Source: Candidatus Krumholzibacteriia bacterium
Lineage (GTDB): Bacteria; Krumholzibacteriota; Krumholzibacteriia; G020349025
Length of the DNA stretch: 49,239 bases
NCBI GenBank assembly: GCA_035649275.1
Contig: DASRJW010000116.1
Coordinates: 1-49,239, forward strand
Direction of reading: 5' to 3'
The notes beneath the pieces are model-generated. The model was not told the DNA's origin, made no database searches, and saw only the letters and a program-made list of their open reading frames with translations. A program made the translations under genes and the position numbers. Of the stretch, positions 23,528-32,732 are shown piece by piece; positions within the stretch are counted from its first letter, which is position 1, and each line of letters opens with the position of its first letter.

Positions 23528-23587
23528 TGTCCGGTCGTGAGTACGACGCGGAACCGAGCCTTGCCGTTCATCACGCGCTCGCAGGCT
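23528..23587 (-). pseudogene. C-terminal fragment resembling zinc-type alcohol dehydrogenase
   Basis: On the minus strand the frame reads ACERVMNGKARFRVVLTTGH followed by a stop. This resembles the last helix and strand of zinc-dependent alcohol dehydrogenases ('...ERM--GKARFRVVL...'). No upstream part of such a gene is present. Short, so tentative. Confidence 0.4.
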
Positions 23588-23600
23588 CTTCGTTCTCGCC

Positions 23601-23770
23601 TGGGGCAGCAGGGATGGCCAGCTCGCTCGCCCCCGAGGCATCGCGGTCGATTCGAACGCGGACGCCTTCCGGAATCGCCGTGGACATCTTCGGCGCCATC
23701 CGTCGCTGATACCGAGAACCACCGCATCCAGAAGTTCGCGCCTCCCGTTGCCGTCGAGAGATCGTCCTAG
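23601..23770 (+). pseudogene. remnant of an NHL-repeat protein gene, broken into three frames
   Basis: Plus-strand pieces in successive frames match NHL beta-propeller repeats: WGSRDGQLARPRGIAVDSNA from 23601, GIAVDIFGAI near 23671, and VADTENHRIQKFAPP from 23702 (classic 'VADTGNHRIQKF'). At least two frame changes separate them, and no start exists. It lies between the accessory region and the glycan cluster. The remaining bases of 23479-23875 hold no supported gene besides the fragment at 23528-23587. Confidence 0.65.
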
Positions 23771-23875
23771 AGCGAGATCAAGGCCAAGCACCGGAAGAAA
23801 TGACAACGCCTCCCGGTGGTGCGTCACCAGATCTCGCGCCTTGAGGTCACCGTCTTGCCGATAATGCAGCGGTTC

Positions 23876-24760
23876 TCAGAAGCCCAGGCGCCGGAGGATG
23901 CGGGCGAAGGTGTCGCCGTCGCAGTCCGGGACCTCGAGGCGGGGCAGGCGGAGTGGATCGGTGCAGCGCCGCACGGTGCCGCCGTGACTGGTGCAGGCGC
24001 GGCGGAAGCCGGCCTCGTGCACGATTCTGCGTGTCGTCGCATCGTGGCGGCCATGCGGGTAGGCGAAGCTCGTGATCGGGCGCCCGATGATGGCAGCCAA
24101 GAAGTCCCGGCTGTCGCGGATCTCGCGCTCCTGAGCAGCCGGCGCCAGCGCCGGGAGCTTCGGGTGCGACACGGTGTGCGCGCCGATTTCCACCAGCCCG
24201 CCGGTGGCGAGCCGGACGATCTCCGCGCGGTTCAAGGCGCGCGCCGGCGTCGAAGCAGACACCTCGACCCCCGCCTCAACGCGTAGCGCCACGAGATGCT
24301 CCTGGCGGCTCACCCGGTCGAGATCGCCGAGGAGAGCCTGGAGCTCTCGCTGTACGGAAGGTTCCTGTGCCTCGGTGAGCGCTACGAGCTCGTCCCACCA
24401 GAAGGGTCGCCCGTCGTCCACACCACCGGTCGCCACGAACACGGTGGCCGGCGCCTCGTGTCGCTCGAGGAGCGGCAGCGCCGTGTGGAGCGTGTCGGCG
24501 TACCCGTCGTCGAAGGTGAGGGCGAATCGTCCACCCGTACGCGCGCTCGACGCGTTTTCGCAGATCTCCGTCAATGGCGCGATGCGGCCGCACAGCACCT
24601 CGAGGTGCTCGGCGAAGTGATGCGGGCGGACGCAGAGGGACCAAGGGTCGGCTCGAGCTTCGGCGATGCGGTGATAGAGCAGGATCATCGAGCCGGGCGC
24701 GAGGCGCTGCACGGCACGGCGCGCCAGGCGGCGGAGCTTGGTACCGCGCTGACCGATCAC
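23876..24760 (-). CDS. polysaccharide deacetylase (NodB family)
   Basis: 294 residues from GTG 24760, overlapping the stop of the preceding gene (GTGA). NodB motifs: motif 1 LTFDDGYADT (about 95-104; Asp catalytic base and metal Asp), motif 2 HTVSHPKL (metal His pair) and motif 3 FAYPHGRHD. It removes acetyl groups from N-acetylhexosamine in a glycan, using a metal ion. No signal peptide is visible (N-terminus GQRGTKLRRLARRAVQRLAP), so it probably acts on lipid-linked or nascent glycan at the cytoplasmic face. Last gene of the glycan cluster. Confidence 0.9.
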   Translation of the reverse strand: MIGQRGTKLRRLARRAVQRLAPGSMILLYHRIAEARADPWSLCVRPHHFAEHLEVLCGRIAPLTEICENASSARTGGRFALTFDDGYADTLHTALPLLERHEAPATVFVATGGVDDGRPFWWDELVALTEAQEPSVQRELQALLGDLDRVSRQEHLVALRVEAGVEVSASTPARALNRAEIVRLATGGLVEIGAHTVSHPKLPALAPAAQEREIRDSRDFLAAIIGRPITSFAYPHGRHDATTRRIVHEAGFRRACTSHGGTVRRCTDPLRLPRLEVPDCDGDTFARILRRLGF

Positions 24761-26442
24761 GCCGCCACCCCACCGGCATCGCTTCCCGCGACCCCCTCTT
24801 CCGCTTCTTTCACCGCGCGCACCGTGATCAGCAGCGGATAGCTCGGGTCGTGGTGCTCGAGCTCTTCCGGGCGCAGCTCCTCCGCGGCGATGCCGTGGAG
24901 GAAAGCCGTGGCGGTCAGCACGTTGCCAAACGCCTCGACTTCGACCGCGCCCGCCGCGAACACCGAGGTGAACAGACGCCGCGCCGAGTGCGGCGTGAAG
25001 CTCCAGCACCAGGTCCACTCGTAGTCGCCCAGTGGGGTCAAGCCCGGCACGGTGGCGAGGACGACACCACCAGGCTTGAGGATGCGGTGCAAGGTCCTCA
25101 CCGCAGCCGGCAGGTCGTAGATGAACTGGAGCGTTTGGGTGAGGACGATGCAGTCGAAGGTGTCGGCGGGGAGGTGCTCTGCACGGGCGAGATCGGCGAT
25201 GACGGTGGCGCCCGACGCACCGGCGCTCGGATGCAGCACATCGCGGCGCTGCACGCGCTCACGCCCGAAGCGGCGCGTGTAGGTGTCGTCGCCCACCTCG
25301 AGGGCGCGGCCACGGACATCCGCAGCATGGGCAGCGAGGAAGCGCTCGATATAGAGGCGGTCCACCGGCAGGCCGCGGTCGTAGCCAAAGGTGCGGCTCA
25401 TCGGCTCGCGGCGCCGTAAATCGCCGAAGCGCACCCAACCTGCCGGCGGCACGTAGGCGCGCCGGCGCAGTCGCGCCTTGACCCAGCGCAGAAGCGGAGC
25501 GGGCAGCGCTCTGCGCGCCAGCTCCTTCAGCGCCTCCTTCGACTGTGCCCGCCAGCGTGGGAAATGGAACCAAGGCCAGGAAAGCAGCGGGTGCCCGTAT
25601 GGCCGCAGCTCGCGGCGCAGCGCTTTCCAGAGCACTGCGTCCTCGCAGCGCCGCTCCTGGACGAGATCACGCAACCAGTGCAGATAGCGGCGCCGGCCGG
25701 CGTTGGGGAGGAACGGATCGTAGTCGCCCCTCTGCTGCGCGCCAGCGCAGCACGAGGTCTCGTGCTGGCGATAGCGCGTCGTCTCGTCGTCGGTCACCAG
25801 CACCGCATGCTGCAGGCACATCCGCGCGTAGAAGACCTGATCTTCGAAGATGCCGCGGAAGTGGTCGTCGAAGCCGCCGACCGCCATCACGGCCTCGCGA
25901 CGCGCGAGCAAACTGCAGATGCCGGGCACTGCCGCGCCGCCGCTCTGCAGGTAGAGGGTGAGGAGATCCGGAGCCGCCACGATCGTTCCATCCGGGACAT
26001 AGTTCGGATACCACAGGTCCCGCTTGGCGTCGCCGGGCTTGCCCGTCCACCCGTACCAGCGCTGCGTGCGGCCGTAGGTCATCCCGATCTCGGGATGCGC
26101 GTCGAGGAGAGCGACCTGGCGCTCGAGCTTCTCGGGCAGCCAGACGTCGTCGGCGTCCAGGAAGGCCACGTAGCGGCCGCGCGCCTCCCGGAGCGCCAGA
26201 TTGCGTGAGGCGCTGATGCCGCGGTTCTCGCGCCCCGGGTGCTCGAGGAGACGCATCTGCTCAGGGCGTTGCGACAGCATCTCCTGGGCGATCTCGTGCC
26301 CGCCGTCCCGCGAGCCGTCGTCGACCAGGAGCAACTCCCAGTCGGTGAAGGTCTGCGCCCAGACGCTTCGAATCGCCTCGCGCAGAAAGCGCTCGGCGTC
26401 GAGGAAACAGATCACGGCGGATACCGTCGGTGCGCGCCTCAT
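24757..26442 (-). CDS. family 2 glycosyltransferase fused to a SAM methyltransferase
   Basis: 561 residues. Residues 1-~240 form a GT-A glycosyltransferase: SAVICFLDAERFLREAI, LLLVDDGSRDGG, and the metal-binding LDADD at about 95. A basic linker follows (about 250-330). Residues about 370-540 form a class I methyltransferase-like domain: ALEVGDDTYTRRFG, CIVLTQTLQFIYDL, LKPGGVVLATVPGL. The SAM-binding glycine motif is degenerate (LEVGDD for the usual GxGxG). Probably adds a sugar and modifies the chain. ATGA overlap with the ABC exporter gene upstream and GTGA with the deacetylase downstream show a tight operon. Confidence 0.88.
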   Translation of the reverse strand: MRRAPTVSAVICFLDAERFLREAIRSVWAQTFTDWELLLVDDGSRDGGHEIAQEMLSQRPEQMRLLEHPGRENRGISASRNLALREARGRYVAFLDADDVWLPEKLERQVALLDAHPEIGMTYGRTQRWYGWTGKPGDAKRDLWYPNYVPDGTIVAAPDLLTLYLQSGGAAVPGICSLLARREAVMAVGGFDDHFRGIFEDQVFYARMCLQHAVLVTDDETTRYRQHETSCCAGAQQRGDYDPFLPNAGRRRYLHWLRDLVQERRCEDAVLWKALRRELRPYGHPLLSWPWFHFPRWRAQSKEALKELARRALPAPLLRWVKARLRRRAYVPPAGWVRFGDLRRREPMSRTFGYDRGLPVDRLYIERFLAAHAADVRGRALEVGDDTYTRRFGRERVQRRDVLHPSAGASGATVIADLARAEHLPADTFDCIVLTQTLQFIYDLPAAVRTLHRILKPGGVVLATVPGLTPLGDYEWTWCWSFTPHSARRLFTSVFAAGAVEVEAFGNVLTATAFLHGIAAEELRPEELEHHDPSYPLLITVRAVKEAEEGVAGSDAGGVAA

Positions 26443-28268
26443 GCGTCACCTGCCGCCGCCAGGCGCGAGTCGCCGCCACGTTCCCAGCCAGACACGAAAC
26501 CCTCCCCGTAGAGGCGGTGCACGGTTTCCATGAGCAAAGGGATCTCGGCGCGCGGGCCTTGTGCCGTGACTCTTCCCTCCTCGAGGAGCACGAAGTGGTC
26601 GGCGCGGGCCACGGCGGAGAGTCGGTGGGAGACCACAATGAGCGTCAGCTCCTCTCCCAGCGACGCCACCGCATCCTGCACGAGGGTTTCCGTTTCGGCG
26701 TCGAGGGCGTTCGTCGCTTCGTCGAGAATGAGGATCTCCGGATCGCGGATGAGGGCGCGTCCGAGGGCGAGTCGTTGTTTCTGGCCTCCCGAGAGGCGGA
26801 ACCCCTGATCGCCCACGAGGGTGTCGTAGCCGTTCGGCAAGGCACGGATGAACGCGTCGGCCCCGGCCAAGCGGGCGGCGCGCACCACGTCCTCGAACGT
26901 GGCATTGGCGCGGCCGTAGGCGATGTTCTCTCGCACGCTGGCGTTGAAGAGGATGGCGTCCTGCGTCACCGCAGCGACGCGGCGGCGCCAGGCGGCGAGC
27001 TCCAGGTCGGCGAGGGGGACACCGTCCACCAGGATGGCGCCCCGGGTGGGGTCGTAGAGCCGGAGCAAGAGATGGATGAGGGTGGACTTGCCCGCGCCGC
27101 TCGGTCCGATGACGGCAGTGGTGCGGCGCGCCGGAATCCGCAGCGCCACACCGCGAAGAATGTCGCGCTCCGCGCCGGCAGGGCGGAAATCCACCTGCTC
27201 GAAGCGGATCTCGTGGTCCAAGGCCGTGAAGGGCTGCGCTCCCACCTGCGACGCCGGCGCCGCGTGCGCGCGGAGCAGCGCCATCACCGACTCGACCGGG
27301 GCCTTTGCCGCCAGGAGCTGCGCCCGCGCCACGTCGATGCCCTGCACGTGCGGCCGCAGCCGGTAGACGATGAAGCCGAAGGTGAGAATGGTCGGCAGGT
27401 TGGAAACATCACGCAGCGACCCGAAGAGCACCGCCACGAGGACGACGATGACGAGCACTTCCGAGGCCGGTCGCACCAGTCCCGACAGCTGGTCGAGGCG
27501 GAACCAGATCTGGCTCGCCCGGTGCGAGGCACGGCTGAAGCGCTGGCGCTCGTACTCCTCGCGGGCGAAGACCCGGATCGTGCGCATCCCGGACAGCAGC
27601 TCCAAGCTGCGCTGGGAAAGCTCGTCCAAAGCGCGGACGTAACGCTGCGATCCGGCCTCGACGCGACGCCATGCTTGCCGGACGAGGAGCGAGATCGCGA
27701 GCAGCGCGCAACCCACGCCGAGGGTCAGCTTCCAGGAGACGAGGAAGAGGAAGGCCGCGAAGACGATGGCCGCGCAGACGCGGACCAGCAGCTCGCCATA
27801 GGTGGCGAAGGCGACGCCGGTCTCCTGGGTTTGATTCTGCAGCGCGTTCAGCAGCTTCCCAGAATCGGTGCTCTCGATGCGGTCGAGCCGGGCGTCGAGG
27901 AGGACATCGGCCAGGCGCGCGCGCAGCGAGTGCACCAGGAGGGTGCGCGTCCAGCTCTGCAGCATCTCGGTACCATAGACGAGAAGGTTCTTCAACAACA
28001 CGAGGCCCAGGATGCCGAGGCCCACGGCGAGGAGACGATGGGAAGCCGGGAAGCTCTCGAAGAGGTGCTGCAGCGCCTGGCCGAGGAAGCCGTCGGCGGG
28101 GGGCGCGAAGGTGCCGTCCCCCAGGCTGTAGAGGAACGGCATGAAGAGCGAGAGGCCCACGCCCTCGGAGAGAGCGGCCAGGAGGCCGAGCCCCACCAGT
28201 CCCGGAACGAGCCACGGATGCCAGCGGCGCAGCGGGGCGAGGGCGCGAACGACACCGAGTTCGGTCAA
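26439..28268 (-). CDS. MsbA-like ABC exporter (fused membrane and ATPase domains)
   Basis: 609 residues. Six membrane helices lie in residues 1-~320; the ATPase domain follows with Walker A GPSGAGKSTLIHLL, signature LSGGQKQRLALGRAL, Walker B EILILDEATNALD and switch His VVSHRLSAV. It flips or exports a lipid-linked glycan or glycolipid. The start is TTG 28268, decided by GGGAG six bases upstream; the nearest ATG upstream is in another frame. Set within glycosyltransferase genes, it most likely moves the glycan they build. Confidence 0.92.
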   Translation of the reverse strand: MTELGVVRALAPLRRWHPWLVPGLVGLGLLAALSEGVGLSLFMPFLYSLGDGTFAPPADGFLGQALQHLFESFPASHRLLAVGLGILGLVLLKNLLVYGTEMLQSWTRTLLVHSLRARLADVLLDARLDRIESTDSGKLLNALQNQTQETGVAFATYGELLVRVCAAIVFAAFLFLVSWKLTLGVGCALLAISLLVRQAWRRVEAGSQRYVRALDELSQRSLELLSGMRTIRVFAREEYERQRFSRASHRASQIWFRLDQLSGLVRPASEVLVIVVLVAVLFGSLRDVSNLPTILTFGFIVYRLRPHVQGIDVARAQLLAAKAPVESVMALLRAHAAPASQVGAQPFTALDHEIRFEQVDFRPAGAERDILRGVALRIPARRTTAVIGPSGAGKSTLIHLLLRLYDPTRGAILVDGVPLADLELAAWRRRVAAVTQDAILFNASVRENIAYGRANATFEDVVRAARLAGADAFIRALPNGYDTLVGDQGFRLSGGQKQRLALGRALIRDPEILILDEATNALDAETETLVQDAVASLGEELTLIVVSHRLSAVARADHFVLLEEGRVTAQGPRAEIPLLMETVHRLYGEGFVSGWERGGDSRLAAAGDA

Positions 28269-28313
28269 CCGAGTCTCCCGCAGCCATGACGTTCGAAACC
28301 GCGACGAGGAGTG

Positions 28314-29357
28314 TTAGCGCCGGGCCCAGGCCGCCCCGGCCAGCCATGCGACCAGCCGGCGGCGCGCGACACGTATCCCGCGCCGCGGCAGCCGTTCGAG
28401 CAGCCAGCGGCGGGCGAGACGCATGGCGTTCCGTGGCGCGATGGCGGCGGCGCAGACTGCGAGCGCCGCGGCGACAAGGGTTTCGCCGTCGGAGACGGCA
28501 AGCAGACAGTAAGAGCGGAAGAACCAGAAGAGGTCCTGCCGGCGCTCCCGCCAGCGTCGCACTCGCCACCACGGCCGGGCGGCACGGAACGCGGCGAAGC
28601 TCGGCAACGAGCGGCCCGAGCGCCGTGCCCCGTCGCGTTCTAGAATCCAGCGCAGCATCTCGCGCTGCTCGAAGACGCGGCGGAACGACATGCTCTGGCT
28701 GTGGATGCGATAGTGGACCAAGGGCTCCGGCACCACGACGATGGTGTGCTCCCGGGCGACGCGCGTCCACAGCTCCGTGTCCGCTGCCGAACCGAAGGCC
28801 GGGTCGTAGCCGCCGAGGGCCAGGATGGTCGGGCGATGCAGCAGCACCGAGGGGTGCGTCAGCGGCACGCGCTGACCCGCGGCGTGGAGGGCGCGGAACT
28901 CCGCGGCGCTGGTTGGTCCACCACAGCGCTCGCCGATTTTAGCTCCCGCCGCGTTGATCTCCTGCACCCAGGAGCCAACGAGGCGCGCTCCCGGTTCCTG
29001 CTCGAGCATGGCCAGCTGGCGCTCCAACCGCTGCGGCAGGCAGACGTCGTCGTGGTCGAGGATGGCGACCCAATCATGGCGGGCCAGTGCGAGACCGCGG
29101 TTCAGCGTCGCGGGCTGATCCATGTTGGGATGGCGAACGATCCGGAGGCGCGGGTCCCGGGCCGCGTACTCCGCCAGGATCTGCGGCGTTTCGTCGGTGG
29201 AACCATCGTCCAGGATGAGGAACTCGAAGGCGCGATGCGTCTGGCCGAGCACGCTCTCGATCGCCAGGGCGACATAGCGCGCGCCGTTGTACACCGGCAT
29301 CAATACGGTGATCTCAGGGAGCCCTCCGGGCCCCGGATCGGACGTAGCTTGGGGCAT
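28314..29357 (-). CDS. family 2 glycosyltransferase
   Basis: 347 residues from ATG 29357; a longer in-frame extension upstream crosses the promoter and is not used. GT-A fold with VLMPVYNGARYVALAIESVL, LILDDGSTDET and the metal site ILDHDDVCLP (about 103). The QSMSFRRVFEQ region at about 225 is typical of GT2 enzymes for surface glycans. A basic C-terminal tail rich in Arg (RLARRWLLERLPRRGIRVA) may bind the membrane. First gene of the four-gene glycan cluster; it ends 45 bases before the ABC exporter. Confidence 0.9.
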   Translation of the reverse strand: MPQATSDPGPGGLPEITVLMPVYNGARYVALAIESVLGQTHRAFEFLILDDGSTDETPQILAEYAARDPRLRIVRHPNMDQPATLNRGLALARHDWVAILDHDDVCLPQRLERQLAMLEQEPGARLVGSWVQEINAAGAKIGERCGGPTSAAEFRALHAAGQRVPLTHPSVLLHRPTILALGGYDPAFGSAADTELWTRVAREHTIVVVPEPLVHYRIHSQSMSFRRVFEQREMLRWILERDGARRSGRSLPSFAAFRAARPWWRVRRWRERRQDLFWFFRSYCLLAVSDGETLVAAALAVCAAAIAPRNAMRLARRWLLERLPRRGIRVARRRLVAWLAGAAWARR

Positions 29358-29456
29358 GTCGAGATCCGTCTCACCCAGTAGACAACGTCGATTGCAACGG
29401 CAGAGAAAGGTGGGCGCCCCCGTCCGGCCCGGCGGCCCAAGGGGACTCCGTAATGA

Positions 29457-29462
29457 ATTATA
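29457..29462 (-). promoter_or_regulatory. -10 box of the glycan cluster
   Basis: Minus strand reads TATAAT, an exact -10 box. TTGCTC lies 18 bases upstream as a weak -35 box. Transcription would start about 90 bases before the glycosyltransferase ATG. The rest of 29358-29638 shows nothing else. Confidence 0.45.
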
Positions 29463-29638
29463 GAACCCACACAGGGAGACGAGCAAAAGCCGTCCAGGTC
29501 GCGTCCCTGTCCGCGCTGCACGCGCGGCGAGTCCCACGCTCCAATGGGTGAACCGACCCGAGAAACTCTGGAGTGTGGAAATCGACCCGTTCGATGCCTC
29601 GCCCAGCGTCGCCGGGCGCCGGACCTCGCCGACCCGCG

Positions 29639-32569
29639 CTACAGGGCGAAGGTCTCACCCAGCCAGCGCCAAACCGGGTCCGCCGCCGGGGGACGCAACT
29701 GCAGCCTCAGGGCTTTCACTTCTTCGAGACGACCGCACATGCAGAGCGCGTAGGCGTACAGAGGGCCCGAGAGACCGGGTCGCCAGCCCAGTTGCCTGGT
29801 GCGCGCCAGGCTCGCGGCGGCGCGAGCGTAATCGCGATCCACCAGGGCTCCGAGGCCGAGCACGTAGTCCGCGGCGCCGGTGCCGTCGTCCGGGGCTGCC
29901 GCCGCGATGCGCAGGCTCGTCTCGTTCGAACCGAGCAACCAGAGGGGCAACGTACGCAGCGAGGTCCTGCTCAACAGCATGTGGATCTGGTTCAGGTGGG
30001 GCAACGGCGACGGCGGATTGGTGAGCGCCAAGTTCACCATCTGCTGCACTTCGAAGTACGGTCCAGCGGCCTGCAGAATCTCCGCCGGGAAGAGCTGCTT
30101 CGCCAACGCGCTCCGGGCCAGCGCCTGCCGGCCGCGCCCCGGGTCGATGGCGGCGAGATAGAAATCGAGTCGCGTATCGGGCGGCTCCTTGTACAGCGTG
30201 CGCAAGCGCTTGGGCCGGTCATCGGTGAGCGGTGCCGTTTTCGCCGTCACCTGACCCCAGGTCACGGCATCGCCGATGAAGGTGGCCAGCAATTGCTCCG
30301 GCATCTCGAGGCCGATCTCGCGCAGCTGCGGGCCGACGCGGGGATCACTCCAGAGGCGCCGGAAGTCCGCCGCCGAAGTCGCGGGCGGCGTGCCGCGGAA
30401 ACCCACCAGCATCCAATCCATGGGCGTGCCGTTCCACAGCGTGCAGTTGTCGAACACCTCGCAGAAGGCGCGGATGATCGCCAAGGTGTCTTCCACCAGC
30501 AGGTCCGGGATGGGGAGCCAGTAGGTCGTCATGCCCCCCTCCGCCAGTCGATCGTGGATCAACTGGAAATACTCCCGGGAATAGAGGTTCACCGTGCCGG
30601 GCAGGCGCGGCGGCGGCGGCTCGCCGGTGATCAGGTCGTAGCTCGTGCGCGTGTTCTGCAGGAAGTGACGTCCGTCCTCCAGGTGTAGCCGGACGCGGGG
30701 ATCATGCAAAGGATGGTTCTCCGCTGTGTAGAGCCGGTCGCTCAGCTCGACGATGTCACGGGAGATGTCCACCACGTCGATGCTTTGCACCGAGTCGAGA
30801 TCCCGGACGGCGGTGGCGGTGACCCCGACGCCGTAGCTGATGACCAGCGCACGGCGCAGCGGCGCGGCGTGCACGATGGCCGGCATGAAAGCGAAGAGGC
30901 GCATGTAGCGCTTGGCCTGGATTCCAGTCCCCGACATGGTGAAGCCGTTGGTCACCAGACGGTGGTACACGGGCTGCGCCAGCCAGTCTTGGCGCAGGAG
31001 CACGCTCGTCTCGATCGGACCTTCCCGCACCGCGACGATCTTCGAGCCGTCGGCGGTGAACTGCCGCACCGATCTCGGGATGTACGTCTTGGTCATGAAG
31101 CCGAAAGGGAAGACGACGAGGAGCAGAGCGACGACAGCGACGGCGGCGGCGATCACTCGCTCCCGGCGCGCGCCTCGCGGCGCCAAGACGAGAGCGATCG
31201 CCGCATACACCAGGGTGAGAGCGGCGAAGGAACGCTCTGTTCCCAAGAGCGGCAGGAGCACGAAGCCCCCGCACAGGGAACCGATCATGGCCCCGAGGGT
31301 GTTCGCCAGAGTCAGCTGACCGGCAGCCTCGGTGTCGGCCCGACTGCGCCCCCGCAAGGCCTCGCCCTGGAGGGTGAAGAGAAAGCCGGAGACGAGCGCT
31401 ACCGGCAGGATGAGCCGGAGCGCCATCCATAGCACCGCGGTCCAGCGAAAGGGCGCCGCTTCGAGACCGAACTGGAAGGCGACATAGGTAAGGGTGACGC
31501 AGACTGCCGCCGCCAGGGCCGTCCACGGCAACATTCTTTCCGCACCGCCTCGAGACCGAAAGGCACCACGTTCTCCATGGCGGCCACCGCCGGCAGCCGT
31601 TTCCTTCCCCGGTGAAGCAGCCCCCCGGGCTCCCGGACGGGTGGCCGAGCGCAAACGCCACGAGGCCAGGAGACCGCCGCCGGCGATTCCCGCCAGCACC
31701 ACGGCGAGCATGATGCTGAGTGCCAGGGTGTTGTTGGTGACGAAGAGGAGGAGGAAGCGGAACCAGAGCACCTCGAGCGCGAGCAATGCGGCGCCGGCGA
31801 GGAAGGCGGCGAGGAGGAAGGCGCGGGGCCCCCCCGTTCCCTTGGCGGGCGCAGCCGACGTTCCCGCGGGCGAAGGCGCCGCACCCATCCCTGTTCCCGC
31901 CGGCGACAGTCGCTTTCCCGTGACCTCGAAGCGACGCGCCAGCTGGAGCGCCGCACCGGAGGCCAGGAGATTCGTGAGCGCCGCGGTGGCCGCTGCGCCG
32001 CGGATGCCGAGTCGCTCGACGAGAAAGGTCTCGACCAGCAGCACACCGGCGACGGCGCCGAGGGTGTTGACGCCGTACATCCGGCCGAGAGCGCTGCCGA
32101 AGCCGCTGCCCTCGCGGCAAGCGGCGGCGACGAGGAGCGGCAGCGTCGCGCCCATGGCGGTCGTCGGCACCAGCAAGAGCACGAAGGCAAGAGCGAGACG
32201 CAGCGGGTTGACGAGCCACGGCGAGTCGAGGAGCGGCCCGAAGACCGGAGTCAGGAGCCGCGGCAAGTGGGGGAGCAAGAGGGTGAGGAGAAAGCCCGTG
32301 AGCCCGATGCAGACTTCGAGCCCGGCGTAGGCACGGATGGGGCGGTGGACGTTAGCGCCGTACCGGCCGACGAGATGATTCCCGAGCCCGAGCCCACCCA
32401 TGAAGCTCGCGAGCACGATGCTCGTGGCCCAGACGCTGTTGCCGAAAACGAGACCGCTCTGGTGGAACCAAACCACCTCGAACACCAGCGCGGCGGCCCC
32501 GGAAGCGAAGAAGACCACTGGCAGGAGAGAGAACATGCCGCGGCCTGGGCTCCTCTGCGTCGCCGTCAT
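29639..32569 (-). CDS. membrane-embedded spermidine-synthase-like protein with altered active site
   Basis: 976 residues. Residues 1-~500 hold about twelve to fourteen hydrophobic helices in two blocks (as in MFS-fused polyamine synthases), separated by a Pro/Ala/Gly-rich loop. A synthase-like Rossmann domain follows (about 560-800): ALVISYGVGVTATAV, IDVVDISRDIVELS, DPRVRLHLEDGRHFL. In true spermidine synthases the next motif is 'YDvIivDssDP'; here it is YDLITGEPPPPRLPG, so the catalytic Asp is replaced. A helical, TPR-like tail ends the protein. A methyltransferase-like or decoy function is more likely than spermidine synthesis. It is divergent from the kinase at 32733. Confidence 0.75.
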   Translation of the reverse strand: MTATQRSPGRGMFSLLPVVFFASGAAALVFEVVWFHQSGLVFGNSVWATSIVLASFMGGLGLGNHLVGRYGANVHRPIRAYAGLEVCIGLTGFLLTLLLPHLPRLLTPVFGPLLDSPWLVNPLRLALAFVLLLVPTTAMGATLPLLVAAACREGSGFGSALGRMYGVNTLGAVAGVLLVETFLVERLGIRGAAATAALTNLLASGAALQLARRFEVTGKRLSPAGTGMGAAPSPAGTSAAPAKGTGGPRAFLLAAFLAGAALLALEVLWFRFLLLFVTNNTLALSIMLAVVLAGIAGGGLLASWRLRSATRPGARGAASPGKETAAGGGRHGERGAFRSRGGAERMLPWTALAAAVCVTLTYVAFQFGLEAAPFRWTAVLWMALRLILPVALVSGFLFTLQGEALRGRSRADTEAAGQLTLANTLGAMIGSLCGGFVLLPLLGTERSFAALTLVYAAIALVLAPRGARRERVIAAAVAVVALLLVVFPFGFMTKTYIPRSVRQFTADGSKIVAVREGPIETSVLLRQDWLAQPVYHRLVTNGFTMSGTGIQAKRYMRLFAFMPAIVHAAPLRRALVISYGVGVTATAVRDLDSVQSIDVVDISRDIVELSDRLYTAENHPLHDPRVRLHLEDGRHFLQNTRTSYDLITGEPPPPRLPGTVNLYSREYFQLIHDRLAEGGMTTYWLPIPDLLVEDTLAIIRAFCEVFDNCTLWNGTPMDWMLVGFRGTPPATSAADFRRLWSDPRVGPQLREIGLEMPEQLLATFIGDAVTWGQVTAKTAPLTDDRPKRLRTLYKEPPDTRLDFYLAAIDPGRGRQALARSALAKQLFPAEILQAAGPYFEVQQMVNLALTNPPSPLPHLNQIHMLLSRTSLRTLPLWLLGSNETSLRIAAAAPDDGTGAADYVLGLGALVDRDYARAAASLARTRQLGWRPGLSGPLYAYALCMCGRLEEVKALRLQLRPPAADPVWRWLGETFAL

Positions 32570-32732
32570 GGCCTCTTCATTCGCATGCGTTCCCCAACCA
32601 CCCCTCGGTGTCGTGGCGCGTGCTGCGAGCCCGGCACCACCCCGGGCCCTCGCGGTCCGGCACGGATCTTGGTTCCACTATTGTAAAGGCCAGTCCCCAG
32701 GTCGCTGGGTCGGACCTGGGACTGGGAAAAGC

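Noticed and set aside
26430-28289. Long plus-strand frame opposite the ABC exporter
   Set aside because: Antisense shadow; the minus strand carries Walker A, signature and Walker B motifs in order.
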